DNA of 64,000 nucleotides, taken from Nitrincola tibetensis (GTDB lineage Bacteria; Pseudomonadota; Gammaproteobacteria; Pseudomonadales; Balneatricaceae). The stretch covers positions 147,318-211,317 of the forward strand of contig NZ_QKRX01000007.1 in assembly GCF_003284585.1 (NCBI RefSeq), read 5' to 3'. The position numbers and the translations under genes are program-made. This document shows, piece by piece, positions 47,360-54,965 of this stretch (position 1 is its first letter; every line of letters starts with the position of its first letter). The notes under the pieces were generated by a model. That model was not told the DNA's origin. It searched no databases and saw only the letters and a list, made by a program, of their open reading frames with translations.

Positions 47360-47830
47360 ATGGCAATTGCAACCTTTGCAGCTGGGTGTTTTTGGGGTGT
47401 TGAACTGACCTTTTCGAAGGTGCCTGGTGTGCTGTCAACAAGCGTTGGTTACATGGGAGGACGTATCGATTCACCCTCATATGAACAGGTCTGCACAGGT
47501 GGGACGGACCATGCAGAGGTGGTTCAAGTTGAGTTCGACCCAGAGTTGGTTACCTATGAGGCATTGCTTACAACATTTTGGCAGTGTCATAATCCCACGA
47601 CGAAAAATCGACAGGGTCCTGATGTCGGAACTCAATATCGTTCAGCCATTTTTTATCATGATGAGCAGCAAAAAGTCTTAGCAGAGCAAAGTAGGTTTGA
47701 GTTGAACAACAGCGCTGCGTATCCTCAACCTATCGTGACAGAAATTTCTCCAGCATCCAATTTTTGGAAAGCAGAAGAGTATCATCAACAGTATTTAATC
47801 AAGCGGGGAATGGGGCACTGTGCGTTCTGA
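47360..47830 (+). CDS. msrA: Peptide-methionine (S)-S-oxide reductase MsrA
   Basis: A 156-residue repair enzyme reducing methionine-S-sulfoxide. Active site GCFWG with Cys10, then GYMGG and HAEVVQVEFDP, FWQCHNPTTKNRQGPDVGTQYRSAIFYH and a C-terminal KRGMGHCAF with a possible resolving Cys. ATG at 47360 has GGAG 8 nt upstream. The gap to rsmE holds a small GC hairpin (GCAGGCTGGCCTGC) without a T-run. Confidence 0.96.
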   Translation: MAIATFAAGCFWGVELTFSKVPGVLSTSVGYMGGRIDSPSYEQVCTGGTDHAEVVQVEFDPELVTYEALLTTFWQCHNPTTKNRQGPDVGTQYRSAIFYHDEQQKVLAEQSRFELNNSAAYPQPIVTEISPASNFWKAEEYHQQYLIKRGMGHCAF

Positions 47831-47870
47831 TGCAGGCTGGCCTGCGGTAGCATAGAGCATTTAAGTTGTT

Positions 47871-48593
47871 ATGAATTTGGTTATCATTGATCCATCAAAA
47901 GACGCCGTTACATCCAGAGGCGTGACACTAAGCGATCGACGCTTTATTCATATTCGCGATGTTCATCAGGTAGTACAGGGAGATGTTCTTAAGGTAGGGC
48001 TGTTGAATGGATTGTTAGGTTTGGCGAGTGTCGAACATATCGATGAGGAGTCTGTATCTCTTACTTGGGCTGAGCTGTCTCAGTGTTCACCTCAGCCCTT
48101 GCCTGTTACGGTGATCTTGGCGCTCCCTCGACCAAAAATGTTAAAGAGAGTTTTGCAAACGCTAGCGAGTATGGGGGTGAAGGACATATGGTTGATTCAC
48201 TCATATCGGGTGGATAAGAGCTACTGGTCCACACCCATTTTGAATGAGAACTCCTTGTATGAGCAGATGTTGCTTGGTTTAGAGCAGTCTGGGGATACAA
48301 ATTTACCGACAATCCATATTCGCAAACGTTTTAAGCCCTTCGTTGAGGATGAGTTGCCTGCATTGGTAGAGGGCAAAAGGGCCTACGTTGCACATCCGTA
48401 TCAAGCCTTGCCCTGCCCACCTTCTGAATTGCTGCCAACAGTGTTGGCCGTTGGGCCAGAGGGGGGCTTTATCCCTTATGAAGTCGAAAAGTTAAATGCT
48501 GCAGGTTTGAGTAGCTTAAGCTTAGGCCAGCGTATCCTTAAAGTTGAAACGGCTGTACCTGTTTTATTGTCACGTCTATTTCCCGTGATTTGA
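47871..48593 (+). CDS. rsmE: 16S rRNA (uracil1498-N3)-methyltransferase
   Basis: A 240-residue SPOUT-class methyltransferase. The N-terminal PUA-like part has HIRDVHQVVQGDVLKVGLLNG, and the C-terminal knot contains LALPRPKMLKRVLQTLASMGVKDIWL (start), VLAVGPEGGFIPYEVEKL, and SLGQRILKVETAVPVLLS. It methylates U1498 of 16S rRNA. Its end is 7 nt from the convergent sigma-54 activator gene, with no hairpin between. Confidence 0.95.
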   Translation: MNLVIIDPSKDAVTSRGVTLSDRRFIHIRDVHQVVQGDVLKVGLLNGLLGLASVEHIDEESVSLTWAELSQCSPQPLPVTVILALPRPKMLKRVLQTLASMGVKDIWLIHSYRVDKSYWSTPILNENSLYEQMLLGLEQSGDTNLPTIHIRKRFKPFVEDELPALVEGKRAYVAHPYQALPCPPSELLPTVLAVGPEGGFIPYEVEKLNAAGLSSLSLGQRILKVETAVPVLLSRLFPVI

Positions 48594-48600
48594 GCAAAGT

Positions 48601-50046
48601 CTAAGAATCTTGAATGTTAAACTGCGCTATTTTGTTATACAAAGCCGCTCGTGAAATGCCGAGCTGTTTTGCTGCTAGAACTCGCTTACCTCTATTTCGG
48701 CTAAGTGCTTTACGTATGGCTTGGATTTCGGCTGTTTTGACCTGTTCTTTTAGGCTCAGTGGCGGGTGTATCTCTGTCGTCTCAGATTGTGTACAAAAAC
48801 TAACCGAGCTGCTCACCGGCGTTAGGCGAAACTCCATTAAGGCTTCAATATGCTCAGCGCAAATTAAGGTTTGTGACTCATTTAAAATACAGGCGCGCTC
48901 CAATAGATTGTATAGCTCTCTGACATTGCCAGGCCAATGATGTAGTTTCAATCTCTCTAAAGCGTCGGTGGCGAGCTCTTTGGTGGATAAATTTAGGCGT
49001 ATACAGCATTCATCTAAAATACGTTCAGCAATAAACTCAATGTCTTCAGGGCGTTCCCGTAGTGCTGGCAAATGAATCGGCATTCCGCTAAGTCGGTAAT
49101 AGAGGTCGGCTCTGAATTCGCCATCTTCGACCATTTTCAGTAAGTTTCGGCTTGTTGCGGCTACAATTCTGACATTGGTTTTTTGGATAGTGTTGGAGCC
49201 TATTTTTTCAAATTCTTTTTCTTGTAACACCCGCAAGAGTTTTGATTGAAGTACTAAGGGCATGTCGCCAATTTCATCTAAAAACAATGTTCCATCTTGG
49301 GCAAGTTCAAGTTTTCCGGCTCTGCCTTCTTTTTTGGCTCCTGTAAACGCGCCTGGGGCGACACCAAAAAATTCGGCTTCAATTAAAGTGTCGGGAATGG
49401 CCGCGACATTAATGGATACAAATGGACTTTCAGAACGATCGGATAAGTTGTGTAAGGCATGGGCAAAGAGCTCTTTACCTGTCCCTGTTTCTCCTGTTAA
49501 TAGTACGGAGATATCAAAGCGTGCAGCTTGCCGAACTTGGTGTTTGACTTGTTTTAAAGCTTCGCTTTGGCCTGCAATTTGTGAAAGTTGGTAACGCGAT
49601 GTACGCTCTTTCTGATAGTGGTTCGCATTCCTGACCTCGCTTTGTAAGCGGTTATACTTAGCCAATAGGGGTTTCATGCTAGAGGGGCGGTCAGTGGCGA
49701 CAAAACCAAAAGCACCTTCGACTTGGCCTAAGTCGTTATGAAGAGGAATAACGCTCACCAGTACCCATTGGTGTCGAACATAGAGTAAGTCCAGGAAAAC
49801 AGGTTTACCCGTGGCGATGACTTGAGGCAAGTAGCTATTTGGAATGACATCTGTAATGTGCTGGCCGATAGGTGATGTTTCCAGATGTAAAAAATCGCAA
49901 TAGCTTTGGCTAATCCAAGTAAGGATTCCTTTTTGATCGACGGCAATCGTGTGCTCATAAAAAGTATCAAAAGATGTTTGTAAAAAGGATAAAACCTTTG
50001 CACGCATGGCGTGAGTGTCAAAGCGAATATTTTGCATATTGGGCAT
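48601..50046 (-). CDS. PAS-domain sigma-54-dependent activator (HbcR-like), probable ketone-body regulator
   Basis: A 481-residue bacterial enhancer-binding protein. A PAS domain (about 30-135, with DQKGILTWISQSYCDFL) replaces a receiver domain, so it likely senses a small ligand or metabolic state. The AAA+ domain has GETGTGKELFAHALHN (Walker A), GAFTGAKKEGRAG (the loop contacting sigma-54) and GTLFLDEIGDMP (Walker B). A Fis-type helix-turn-helix ends the protein (RVLAAKQLGISRAALYNKI). It is divergent from acetoacetyl-CoA synthetase, whose upstream region has a sigma-54 promoter, so that gene is the probable target. The layout recalls HbcR of Pseudomonas. Start could be 50046 or the Met three codons later. 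Confidence 0.9.
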   Translation of the reverse strand: MPNMQNIRFDTHAMRAKVLSFLQTSFDTFYEHTIAVDQKGILTWISQSYCDFLHLETSPIGQHITDVIPNSYLPQVIATGKPVFLDLLYVRHQWVLVSVIPLHNDLGQVEGAFGFVATDRPSSMKPLLAKYNRLQSEVRNANHYQKERTSRYQLSQIAGQSEALKQVKHQVRQAARFDISVLLTGETGTGKELFAHALHNLSDRSESPFVSINVAAIPDTLIEAEFFGVAPGAFTGAKKEGRAGKLELAQDGTLFLDEIGDMPLVLQSKLLRVLQEKEFEKIGSNTIQKTNVRIVAATSRNLLKMVEDGEFRADLYYRLSGMPIHLPALRERPEDIEFIAERILDECCIRLNLSTKELATDALERLKLHHWPGNVRELYNLLERACILNESQTLICAEHIEALMEFRLTPVSSSVSFCTQSETTEIHPPLSLKEQVKTAEIQAIRKALSRNRGKRVLAAKQLGISRAALYNKIAQFNIQDS

Positions 50047-50050
50047 CTTT

Positions 50051-50110
50051 GTCTTAATTATTAGACGTTTTATGTATCAGAAATGAGACGTTGTGTCTAT
50101 TTTTTAAGAC
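50051..50110. promoter_or_regulatory. Candidate enhancer (UAS) of the sigma-54 activator
   Basis: Five AGAC/GTCT half-sites: GTCT 50051, AGAC 50063, AGAC 50086, GTCT 50095, AGAC 50107. The pair AGACGTTGTGTCT (50086-50098) forms an inverted repeat about 70 nt upstream of the -24 element, a usual distance for an enhancer. Confidence 0.5.
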
Positions 50111-50162
50111 GGTAAATGTGGCTGTTATATATATATTTTATTTAAATCAATTGGTTAGTTGG

Positions 50163-50180
50163 TTGGCACGTTGTGTGCTT
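50163..50180 (+). promoter_or_regulatory. Sigma-54 (-24/-12) promoter of acetoacetyl-CoA synthetase
   Basis: TTGGCACGTTGTGTGCTT: GG at 50165-50166 and GC at 50177-50178 with exactly 10 bases between, and the TGGCAC half matches the consensus fully. The expected start point is near 50190, 45 nt before the ATG. Confidence 0.88.
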
Positions 50181-50234
50181 TATGTAAATCAACTTATTCA
50201 AAATATTCGGTTAAAATAATAATAAGGGTTAACC

Positions 50235-52184
50235 ATGCAAGAACCTCTCTGGACACCGACGTCTGAACGAGTCGCTTCGACTCAAATGTCTGATTTTATT
50301 GTTAAAGTTAATCAAACTTTTGGTCTAGACCTGGACAGTTATGATTCTCTTTGGCAATGGAGTACAAACTCTTCTGAAGATTTTTGGAATTTTTTCTGGG
50401 ATTACGCTGGAATTCTATCCAGTCATAAGGGGTCACGTATCCTTGATAATGGGCACCTCATGCCGGGAGCGACTTGGTTTTCTGAGGCTCGCTTAAATTT
50501 TGCTGAGAATCTTCTACGCTACCGTGACGATGGAGCAGCCATCGTTTTTTGTGGTGAGGATGGTCGACGCAACGAAATCTCTTATCGTGACCTTTATTCA
50601 AGGGTGGCAGCACTTGCGGCAGGCTTGAAAGCTCAGGGTGTCGTCAAAAACGACATAGTGGCTGGCTTCATGCCTAATATCACTGAAACTCTAATCGCTA
50701 TGCTGGCGACCACCTCAATAGGGGCTGTTTGGACATCCTGTTCTCCAGACTTCGGTATTAATGGCGTGATTGATCGATTTGGACAGGTTAAACCTAAGGT
50801 ATTGTTTACAACCGATGGCTATTTGTACAACGGAAAGGCGATCGACAGTCTTGGAAAAATCCAAGGTATACTGTCAAGTATTTCCTCAATCGAAGCTGTT
50901 GTGGTTGTACCTTTCCTGAATGCCAATCCTGATGTGTCTGAGGTGCCTAAAGCAATCCAACTCAATGACTTTGTTCATGATGATGTAAAAACAATTGAGT
51001 TTGAGCAAGTGGCCTTTAATCATCCTCTATACGTTATGTACTCATCCGGTACAACGGGTGTTCCCAAATGTATTGTACATAGTGTCGGTGGCACTTTGAT
51101 TCAACATCTTAAAGAGTTGATGTTACATACTGATCTTCGTAGAGATGACCACTTTTTCTATTACACGACCTGTGGATGGATGATGTGGAATTGGATGGTG
51201 AGTGGTCTGGCGACAGGTTGCACGTTAGTGCTATTTGATGGTTCTCCCTTTGCACCGACTCCCTCCATTCTTTGGCAGATAGCAGAACAGGAAAAAATAA
51301 GTGTCTTTGGAACGAGTGCTAAGTATTTAGCAGCACTGGAAAAAGCGGGAGTGAAGCCTGGTCATGATTTTGATTTGTCAGCGCTAAAAGCGCTCCTCTC
51401 AACTGGTTCACCTCTTTCGCATGAAAGCTTTGAGTATGTGTACCGCGATATTAAGCAAGATCTGCAGTTATCTTCCATTTCTGGGGGCACAGACATTGTG
51501 TCTTGCTTTGCATTAGGTTCTCCGATTTTGCCAGTCTATGCAGGTGAGTTGCAGTGTCGCGGGTTAGGCATGGCGGTTGATATGTACGATGACGATGCAC
51601 AGCCTGTGCGCGGTCAGAAGGGTGAGTTAGTCTGCACTAAACCATTTCCGAGTATGCCAATCGGTTTTTGGCAAGATCCAGAGCAGCGTCGTTTTCATGA
51701 TGCCTATTTTGCTCAATTTCCAAACATATGGGCGCATGGAGACTATGGCGAAGTCACGGAGCGTGGCGGCGTAATTATTCATGGTCGTTCAGATGCTGTA
51801 TTGAATCCAGGGGGGGTGCGTATCGGTACCGCTGAAATTTATCGGCAAGTTGAAAAAGTGGATGAGGTTCTTGAAAGCCTCTGTATCGGTCAGCCTTGGA
51901 AAGATGATGTGCGAGTGGTGTTGTTTGTACGACTAAAGGATGGTGTCGAGCTTGATGACAGTTTAATTAAGCAAATAAAAAATGTGATTCGTTTAAATAC
52001 AACTCCAAGGCATGTACCGGAAAAAATACTCCAAGTTCATGATATACCTAGAACGATTAGTGGAAAAATAGTCGAGCTCGCTGTCAGAAAAGTGGTAATG
52101 GGTGAAGAGGTTAAAAATAAAGATGCCTTAGCAAACCCTCAAGCATTAGATCTATTTAAAGATTTAGATGAGTTGAAAAACTAA
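50235..52184 (+). CDS. aacS: Acetoacetyl-CoA synthetase
   Basis: A 649-residue acyl-adenylate-forming enzyme that activates acetoacetate to acetoacetyl-CoA with ATP. The N-terminal ACAS-type segment is followed by YSSGTTGVPKCIVHSVGG (ATP loop), TTCGWMMWNWMVSGLATG, SGGTDIVSCF, HGDYGEVTERGGVIIHGRSD and a C-terminal RTISGKIVELAVRKV with the acylation Lys. The length and the TTCGWMMWNWM motif favour acetoacetyl- over acetyl-CoA synthetase. It is expressed from the sigma-54 promoter upstream and faces the activator gene. AAGGGTT precedes the ATG. Confidence 0.93.
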   Translation: MQEPLWTPTSERVASTQMSDFIVKVNQTFGLDLDSYDSLWQWSTNSSEDFWNFFWDYAGILSSHKGSRILDNGHLMPGATWFSEARLNFAENLLRYRDDGAAIVFCGEDGRRNEISYRDLYSRVAALAAGLKAQGVVKNDIVAGFMPNITETLIAMLATTSIGAVWTSCSPDFGINGVIDRFGQVKPKVLFTTDGYLYNGKAIDSLGKIQGILSSISSIEAVVVVPFLNANPDVSEVPKAIQLNDFVHDDVKTIEFEQVAFNHPLYVMYSSGTTGVPKCIVHSVGGTLIQHLKELMLHTDLRRDDHFFYYTTCGWMMWNWMVSGLATGCTLVLFDGSPFAPTPSILWQIAEQEKISVFGTSAKYLAALEKAGVKPGHDFDLSALKALLSTGSPLSHESFEYVYRDIKQDLQLSSISGGTDIVSCFALGSPILPVYAGELQCRGLGMAVDMYDDDAQPVRGQKGELVCTKPFPSMPIGFWQDPEQRRFHDAYFAQFPNIWAHGDYGEVTERGGVIIHGRSDAVLNPGGVRIGTAEIYRQVEKVDEVLESLCIGQPWKDDVRVVLFVRLKDGVELDDSLIKQIKNVIRLNTTPRHVPEKILQVHDIPRTISGKIVELAVRKVVMGEEVKNKDALANPQALDLFKDLDELKN

Positions 52185-52217
52185 GTACTTTTAGTCAGTT
52201 TTTTGCTGATTTAATTC

Positions 52218-52247
52218 TTGACAGTATTTAAGAAAACCCAGTAACAT
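52218..52247 (+). promoter_or_regulatory. Predicted sigma-70 promoter of the bdhA-TRAP operon
   Basis: TTGACA (52218-52223), 18 nt, TAACAT (52242-52247). The palindromic operator begins at its -10, so a bound repressor would block it. Confidence 0.6.
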
Positions 52248-52283
52248 ATATGTGTAAATTGGTAATACCAATTTATACATATA
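52247..52283. promoter_or_regulatory. 37-bp palindromic operator, GntR/FadR-subfamily-like
   Basis: Arms TATATGTGTAAATTGG and CCAATTTATACATATA match at 15 of 16 positions around TAATA. The core AATTGGTAATACCAATT is the TTGGT-N3-ACCAA type known for PdhR, LldR and related GntR repressors. It lies between the promoter and bdhA, 20 nt before the ATG. No GntR gene is in the window. Confidence 0.78.
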
Positions 52284-52302
52284 AAAATAAAAAAGGTTAC
52301 AC

Positions 52303-53085
52303 ATGTCACATATCAAACGTGCACTCATCACTGGATCTACCAGCGGTATTGGCCTCGCGATTGCTCATCAATTGGCAGTTGAAGGGGTTGATATTGTACT
52401 TCACGGCCTTTCTTCCGAAGATGAAGGGCAAGCACTTGTGAAAGCGTTTTTAGATCAATATCCAGTCAGCGTAAGTTACTTCAAAGCGGATATTAGTGAT
52501 CCAAGTCAAATAGCCGACTTATTTCATCGTGTTCATGAGGAAGTGGGACCCATTTCCATTTTGGTTAACAACGCAGGTATTCAATACACCTCGCCCATTG
52601 AAACCTTCCCCATCGAGCAGTGGGATAAAATCATTGCTGTGAACTTATCCAGTGCTTTTCATACGACTCAGCAGGTGATCCCTTTTATGGTTGAGCAGGG
52701 TTGGGGACGTATTATTAATATTGCTTCGGTTCATGGCTTGGTAGCCTCAGTAAATAAAGCGGCATACTGTGCGGCAAAACATGGATTAATTGGTCTTACC
52801 AAAGTGTCGGCTTTGGAATTGGCGGCAAAGAAGGTAACTGTAAATACTATTTGCCCTGGTTGGACAGATACTCCTTTATTGGTTGAACAGCTTAATGCGT
52901 TTAGTCAAAAAAATAACACCAGTTATGAAGAGGCTAAGCAAGGGTTAATTAAAGAAAAGGCACCTTATCCTGATTTTGTAGCGCCCGATGATATTGGGCG
53001 TTTAGTGGTTTTTTTATGTTCAGATGCAGCAAAAGCAATAACCGGTACATCTTTACCCATTGATGGAGGTTGGACAGCACATTAA
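52303..53085 (+). CDS. bdhA: 3-hydroxybutyrate dehydrogenase
   Basis: A 260-residue short-chain dehydrogenase oxidising D-3-hydroxybutyrate to acetoacetate with NAD+. Cofactor loop TGSTSGIGLAIA (residues 10-21), NNAGIQYTSPIE, catalytic Ser in NIASVHGLVAS, YCAAKHG for Tyr and Lys, and ICPGWTDTPLL. The C-terminal SLPIDGGWTAH is typical of 3-hydroxybutyrate dehydrogenases. It is the first gene of a bdhA-dctPQM operon and yields the substrate of the AacS enzyme encoded just upstream. Confidence 0.93.
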   Translation: MSHIKRALITGSTSGIGLAIAHQLAVEGVDIVLHGLSSEDEGQALVKAFLDQYPVSVSYFKADISDPSQIADLFHRVHEEVGPISILVNNAGIQYTSPIETFPIEQWDKIIAVNLSSAFHTTQQVIPFMVEQGWGRIINIASVHGLVASVNKAAYCAAKHGLIGLTKVSALELAAKKVTVNTICPGWTDTPLLVEQLNAFSQKNNTSYEEAKQGLIKEKAPYPDFVAPDDIGRLVVFLCSDAAKAITGTSLPIDGGWTAH

Positions 53086-53141
53086 AAACTTGCAGTTTTG
53101 AAAATAAAAGCTAGATATATAATAGTATCGATGCTTTAACG

Positions 53142-53163
53142 AGATTTGAAATATTTCAAATCT
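53142..53163. repeat. Perfect 22-bp palindrome between bdhA and dctP
   Basis: Half-site AGATTTGAAAT followed by its exact complement. It lies 43-64 nt upstream of the dctP ATG. It could be an operator or, in RNA, an AU-rich hairpin that stabilises the dctP message; there is no T-run that would make it a terminator. Confidence 0.7.
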
Positions 53164-53205
53164 AATAAACCTATTTAATAAAATTAAAAAACAGGTATTT
53201 GCACT

Positions 53206-54267
53206 ATGAAAAAGTCTCTTATGGCGGTTGCTGTCGCAACGACGTTACTGACCTCTACTGTAACCTTTGCTGATTTTGATCGTGTTCGTTGGCAGGTTCC
53301 AATGGGGTTTGCTTCTACGCTGACAGCGCTTGGAGATACAATGCCCGCTGTTTCTAAAATGATCTCCGACATGAGCGGTGGTCGTGTCACATTGCAAACC
53401 TTTGAGCCAGGTGCACTCATTCCTGCACTCGGTGCATTTGAGAATGTGAGTAATGGTAACGTACCTGCAGCCTATTCTTGGATGGGCTACGAATGGGGAC
53501 AGTTGCCAGTATCGGCATTGTTTGGTGCCACTCCATTTGGTCTTGAGTCTCAGGAATTTTTAGCTTGGATGTATCATCACGGTGGTGATGAGCTTCTGAA
53601 AGAGGCGTTTGCTCCTCATAATGTCTATCCTATCCTTTGCGGTACGATAAGCCCTGAAGCGGCAGGCTGGTTCCGGGAAGAAATGACATCCCTTGATCAA
53701 TTCAAAGGTCTGAAATTCCGTGCAGCTGGTGTCGGTGGTGAAATCATGGCTGAATTTGGTATGTCAGTCACTTTGCTACCCGGTGGAGAGCTCTATCAAG
53801 CACTAGAAACTGGTGTTCTGGATGGAACTGAGTTTTCTTTACCAACCGTTGATGAGCAACTAGGCTTCTTCCAGGTGGCTAAACACTATTATTTACCAGG
53901 CTGGCATCAGCCATCAACGAACCAATTTCTTTACGTTAACATGGATGAGTGGGCTAAGTTAAACGACCAAACGAAAGCATTGATTGAAAATGCATGTATG
54001 GCAGGTAATGCCATGGCATTAGCGAAGGCCGAGGCGCTGCAAGGTGCAGTCCTGAAGCGTTTCCAAGAGAAAGGTGTACAGATGCACCAGTATCCAGAAG
54101 AGGTCCTGAAGGCTTTTGAGGAAGCAACTGATCGCGTGATGGAGCGGCGTTCTAGCAGTGATCCAATGTTTGCAAAAGTATATGAGTCTATGAAAGCTTT
54201 CCAAGATGAGCATCGTGAATGGAAACACCTAGGTTACTTACCACGTAACTGGGGCGTTGAAGACTGA
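53206..54267 (+). CDS. dctP: TRAP transporter periplasmic substrate-binding protein
   Basis: A 353-residue periplasmic protein of the DctP/TakP class. A signal peptide of 22 residues (KK, hydrophobic core, TVTFA before DFD) is clear. Motifs: [56 protein letters not shown] with the carboxylate-binding Arg expected there, and LYQALETGVLDGTEFSLP. The TakP-like layout indicates a 2-keto or hydroxy acid ligand. Given bdhA and aacS next door, 3-hydroxybutyrate or acetoacetate is the likely ligand (inference). Confidence 0.93.
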   Translation: MKKSLMAVAVATTLLTSTVTFADFDRVRWQVPMGFASTLTALGDTMPAVSKMISDMSGGRVTLQTFEPGALIPALGAFENVSNGNVPAAYSWMGYEWGQLPVSALFGATPFGLESQEFLAWMYHHGGDELLKEAFAPHNVYPILCGTISPEAAGWFREEMTSLDQFKGLKFRAAGVGGEIMAEFGMSVTLLPGGELYQALETGVLDGTEFSLPTVDEQLGFFQVAKHYYLPGWHQPSTNQFLYVNMDEWAKLNDQTKALIENACMAGNAMALAKAEALQGAVLKRFQEKGVQMHQYPEEVLKAFEEATDRVMERRSSSDPMFAKVYESMKAFQDEHREWKHLGYLPRNWGVED

Positions 54268-54304
54268 TAAACAAGATCCTCTGACTTAAAAGGCGATATT
54301 CACA

Positions 54305-54922
54305 ATGGCTGAATATAAAATAGATCTTGAAAAAGTCGAGGAGGCGGTCGCTCACAAAGCGACCGTCGTTTATCCTCGTACCTTAATCACAGATTTTATG
54401 GAAAATATCGTTGAGTTTTTCGGACGTTATTCTTCATTGGTCTGGATAGTGTTGATGTTATTAATCGTAGGTAACGTTTTAATGCGTTATATCCTCGGTA
54501 CGAATTTTATAGCATTAGAAGAATTGCAATGGCATCTATTCGCTGTAGGTTTTATGTTGGCGCTTTCGTATTGTTTTCTGCATGACGGACATGTCCGCGT
54601 AGATGTACTAGCGGAGCATTTTCAACCGAAAACTAGAGCAATAATTGAGATTATTGGTATATTGGTATTCTTCCTGCCATTTTGTTACCTGATCTTGTCG
54701 TACGCCTACCCGTTTGTGGAGAGGTCCTATCGAATCAGTGAAATCTCTGCAGCCCCTGGCGGACTGCCAATGAGATGGATTATCAAATCCGTTATTTTGT
54801 TGGCATTTGGACTGCTATTTATGGCTGGGTTGTCACGAATGATTAGAGCTTTCGCTTTTTTAACCGGATTTCCGGCACCGAGAAAAATAGATTCAACTCA
54901 TAACAATAATACTTCTACTTAA
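54305..54922 (+). CDS. dctQ: TRAP transporter small membrane subunit
   Basis: A 205-residue protein with four hydrophobic segments, the usual size of DctQ. LMRYILGTNFIALEELQWHLFAVGFMLALSYCFLHDGHVRVDV contains the family core EELQWHLF and DGHVRVD. The N-terminal extension of about 40 residues is longer than average. It forms the membrane complex with DctM. The dctP-dctQ gap is 37 nt. Confidence 0.92.
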   Translation: MAEYKIDLEKVEEAVAHKATVVYPRTLITDFMENIVEFFGRYSSLVWIVLMLLIVGNVLMRYILGTNFIALEELQWHLFAVGFMLALSYCFLHDGHVRVDVLAEHFQPKTRAIIEIIGILVFFLPFCYLILSYAYPFVERSYRISEISAAPGGLPMRWIIKSVILLAFGLLFMAGLSRMIRAFAFLTGFPAPRKIDSTHNNNTST

Positions 54923-54965
54923 TCGATCTTTTCTGATCATTTAGGTTGCGCAAGAGGGTAGCTCT

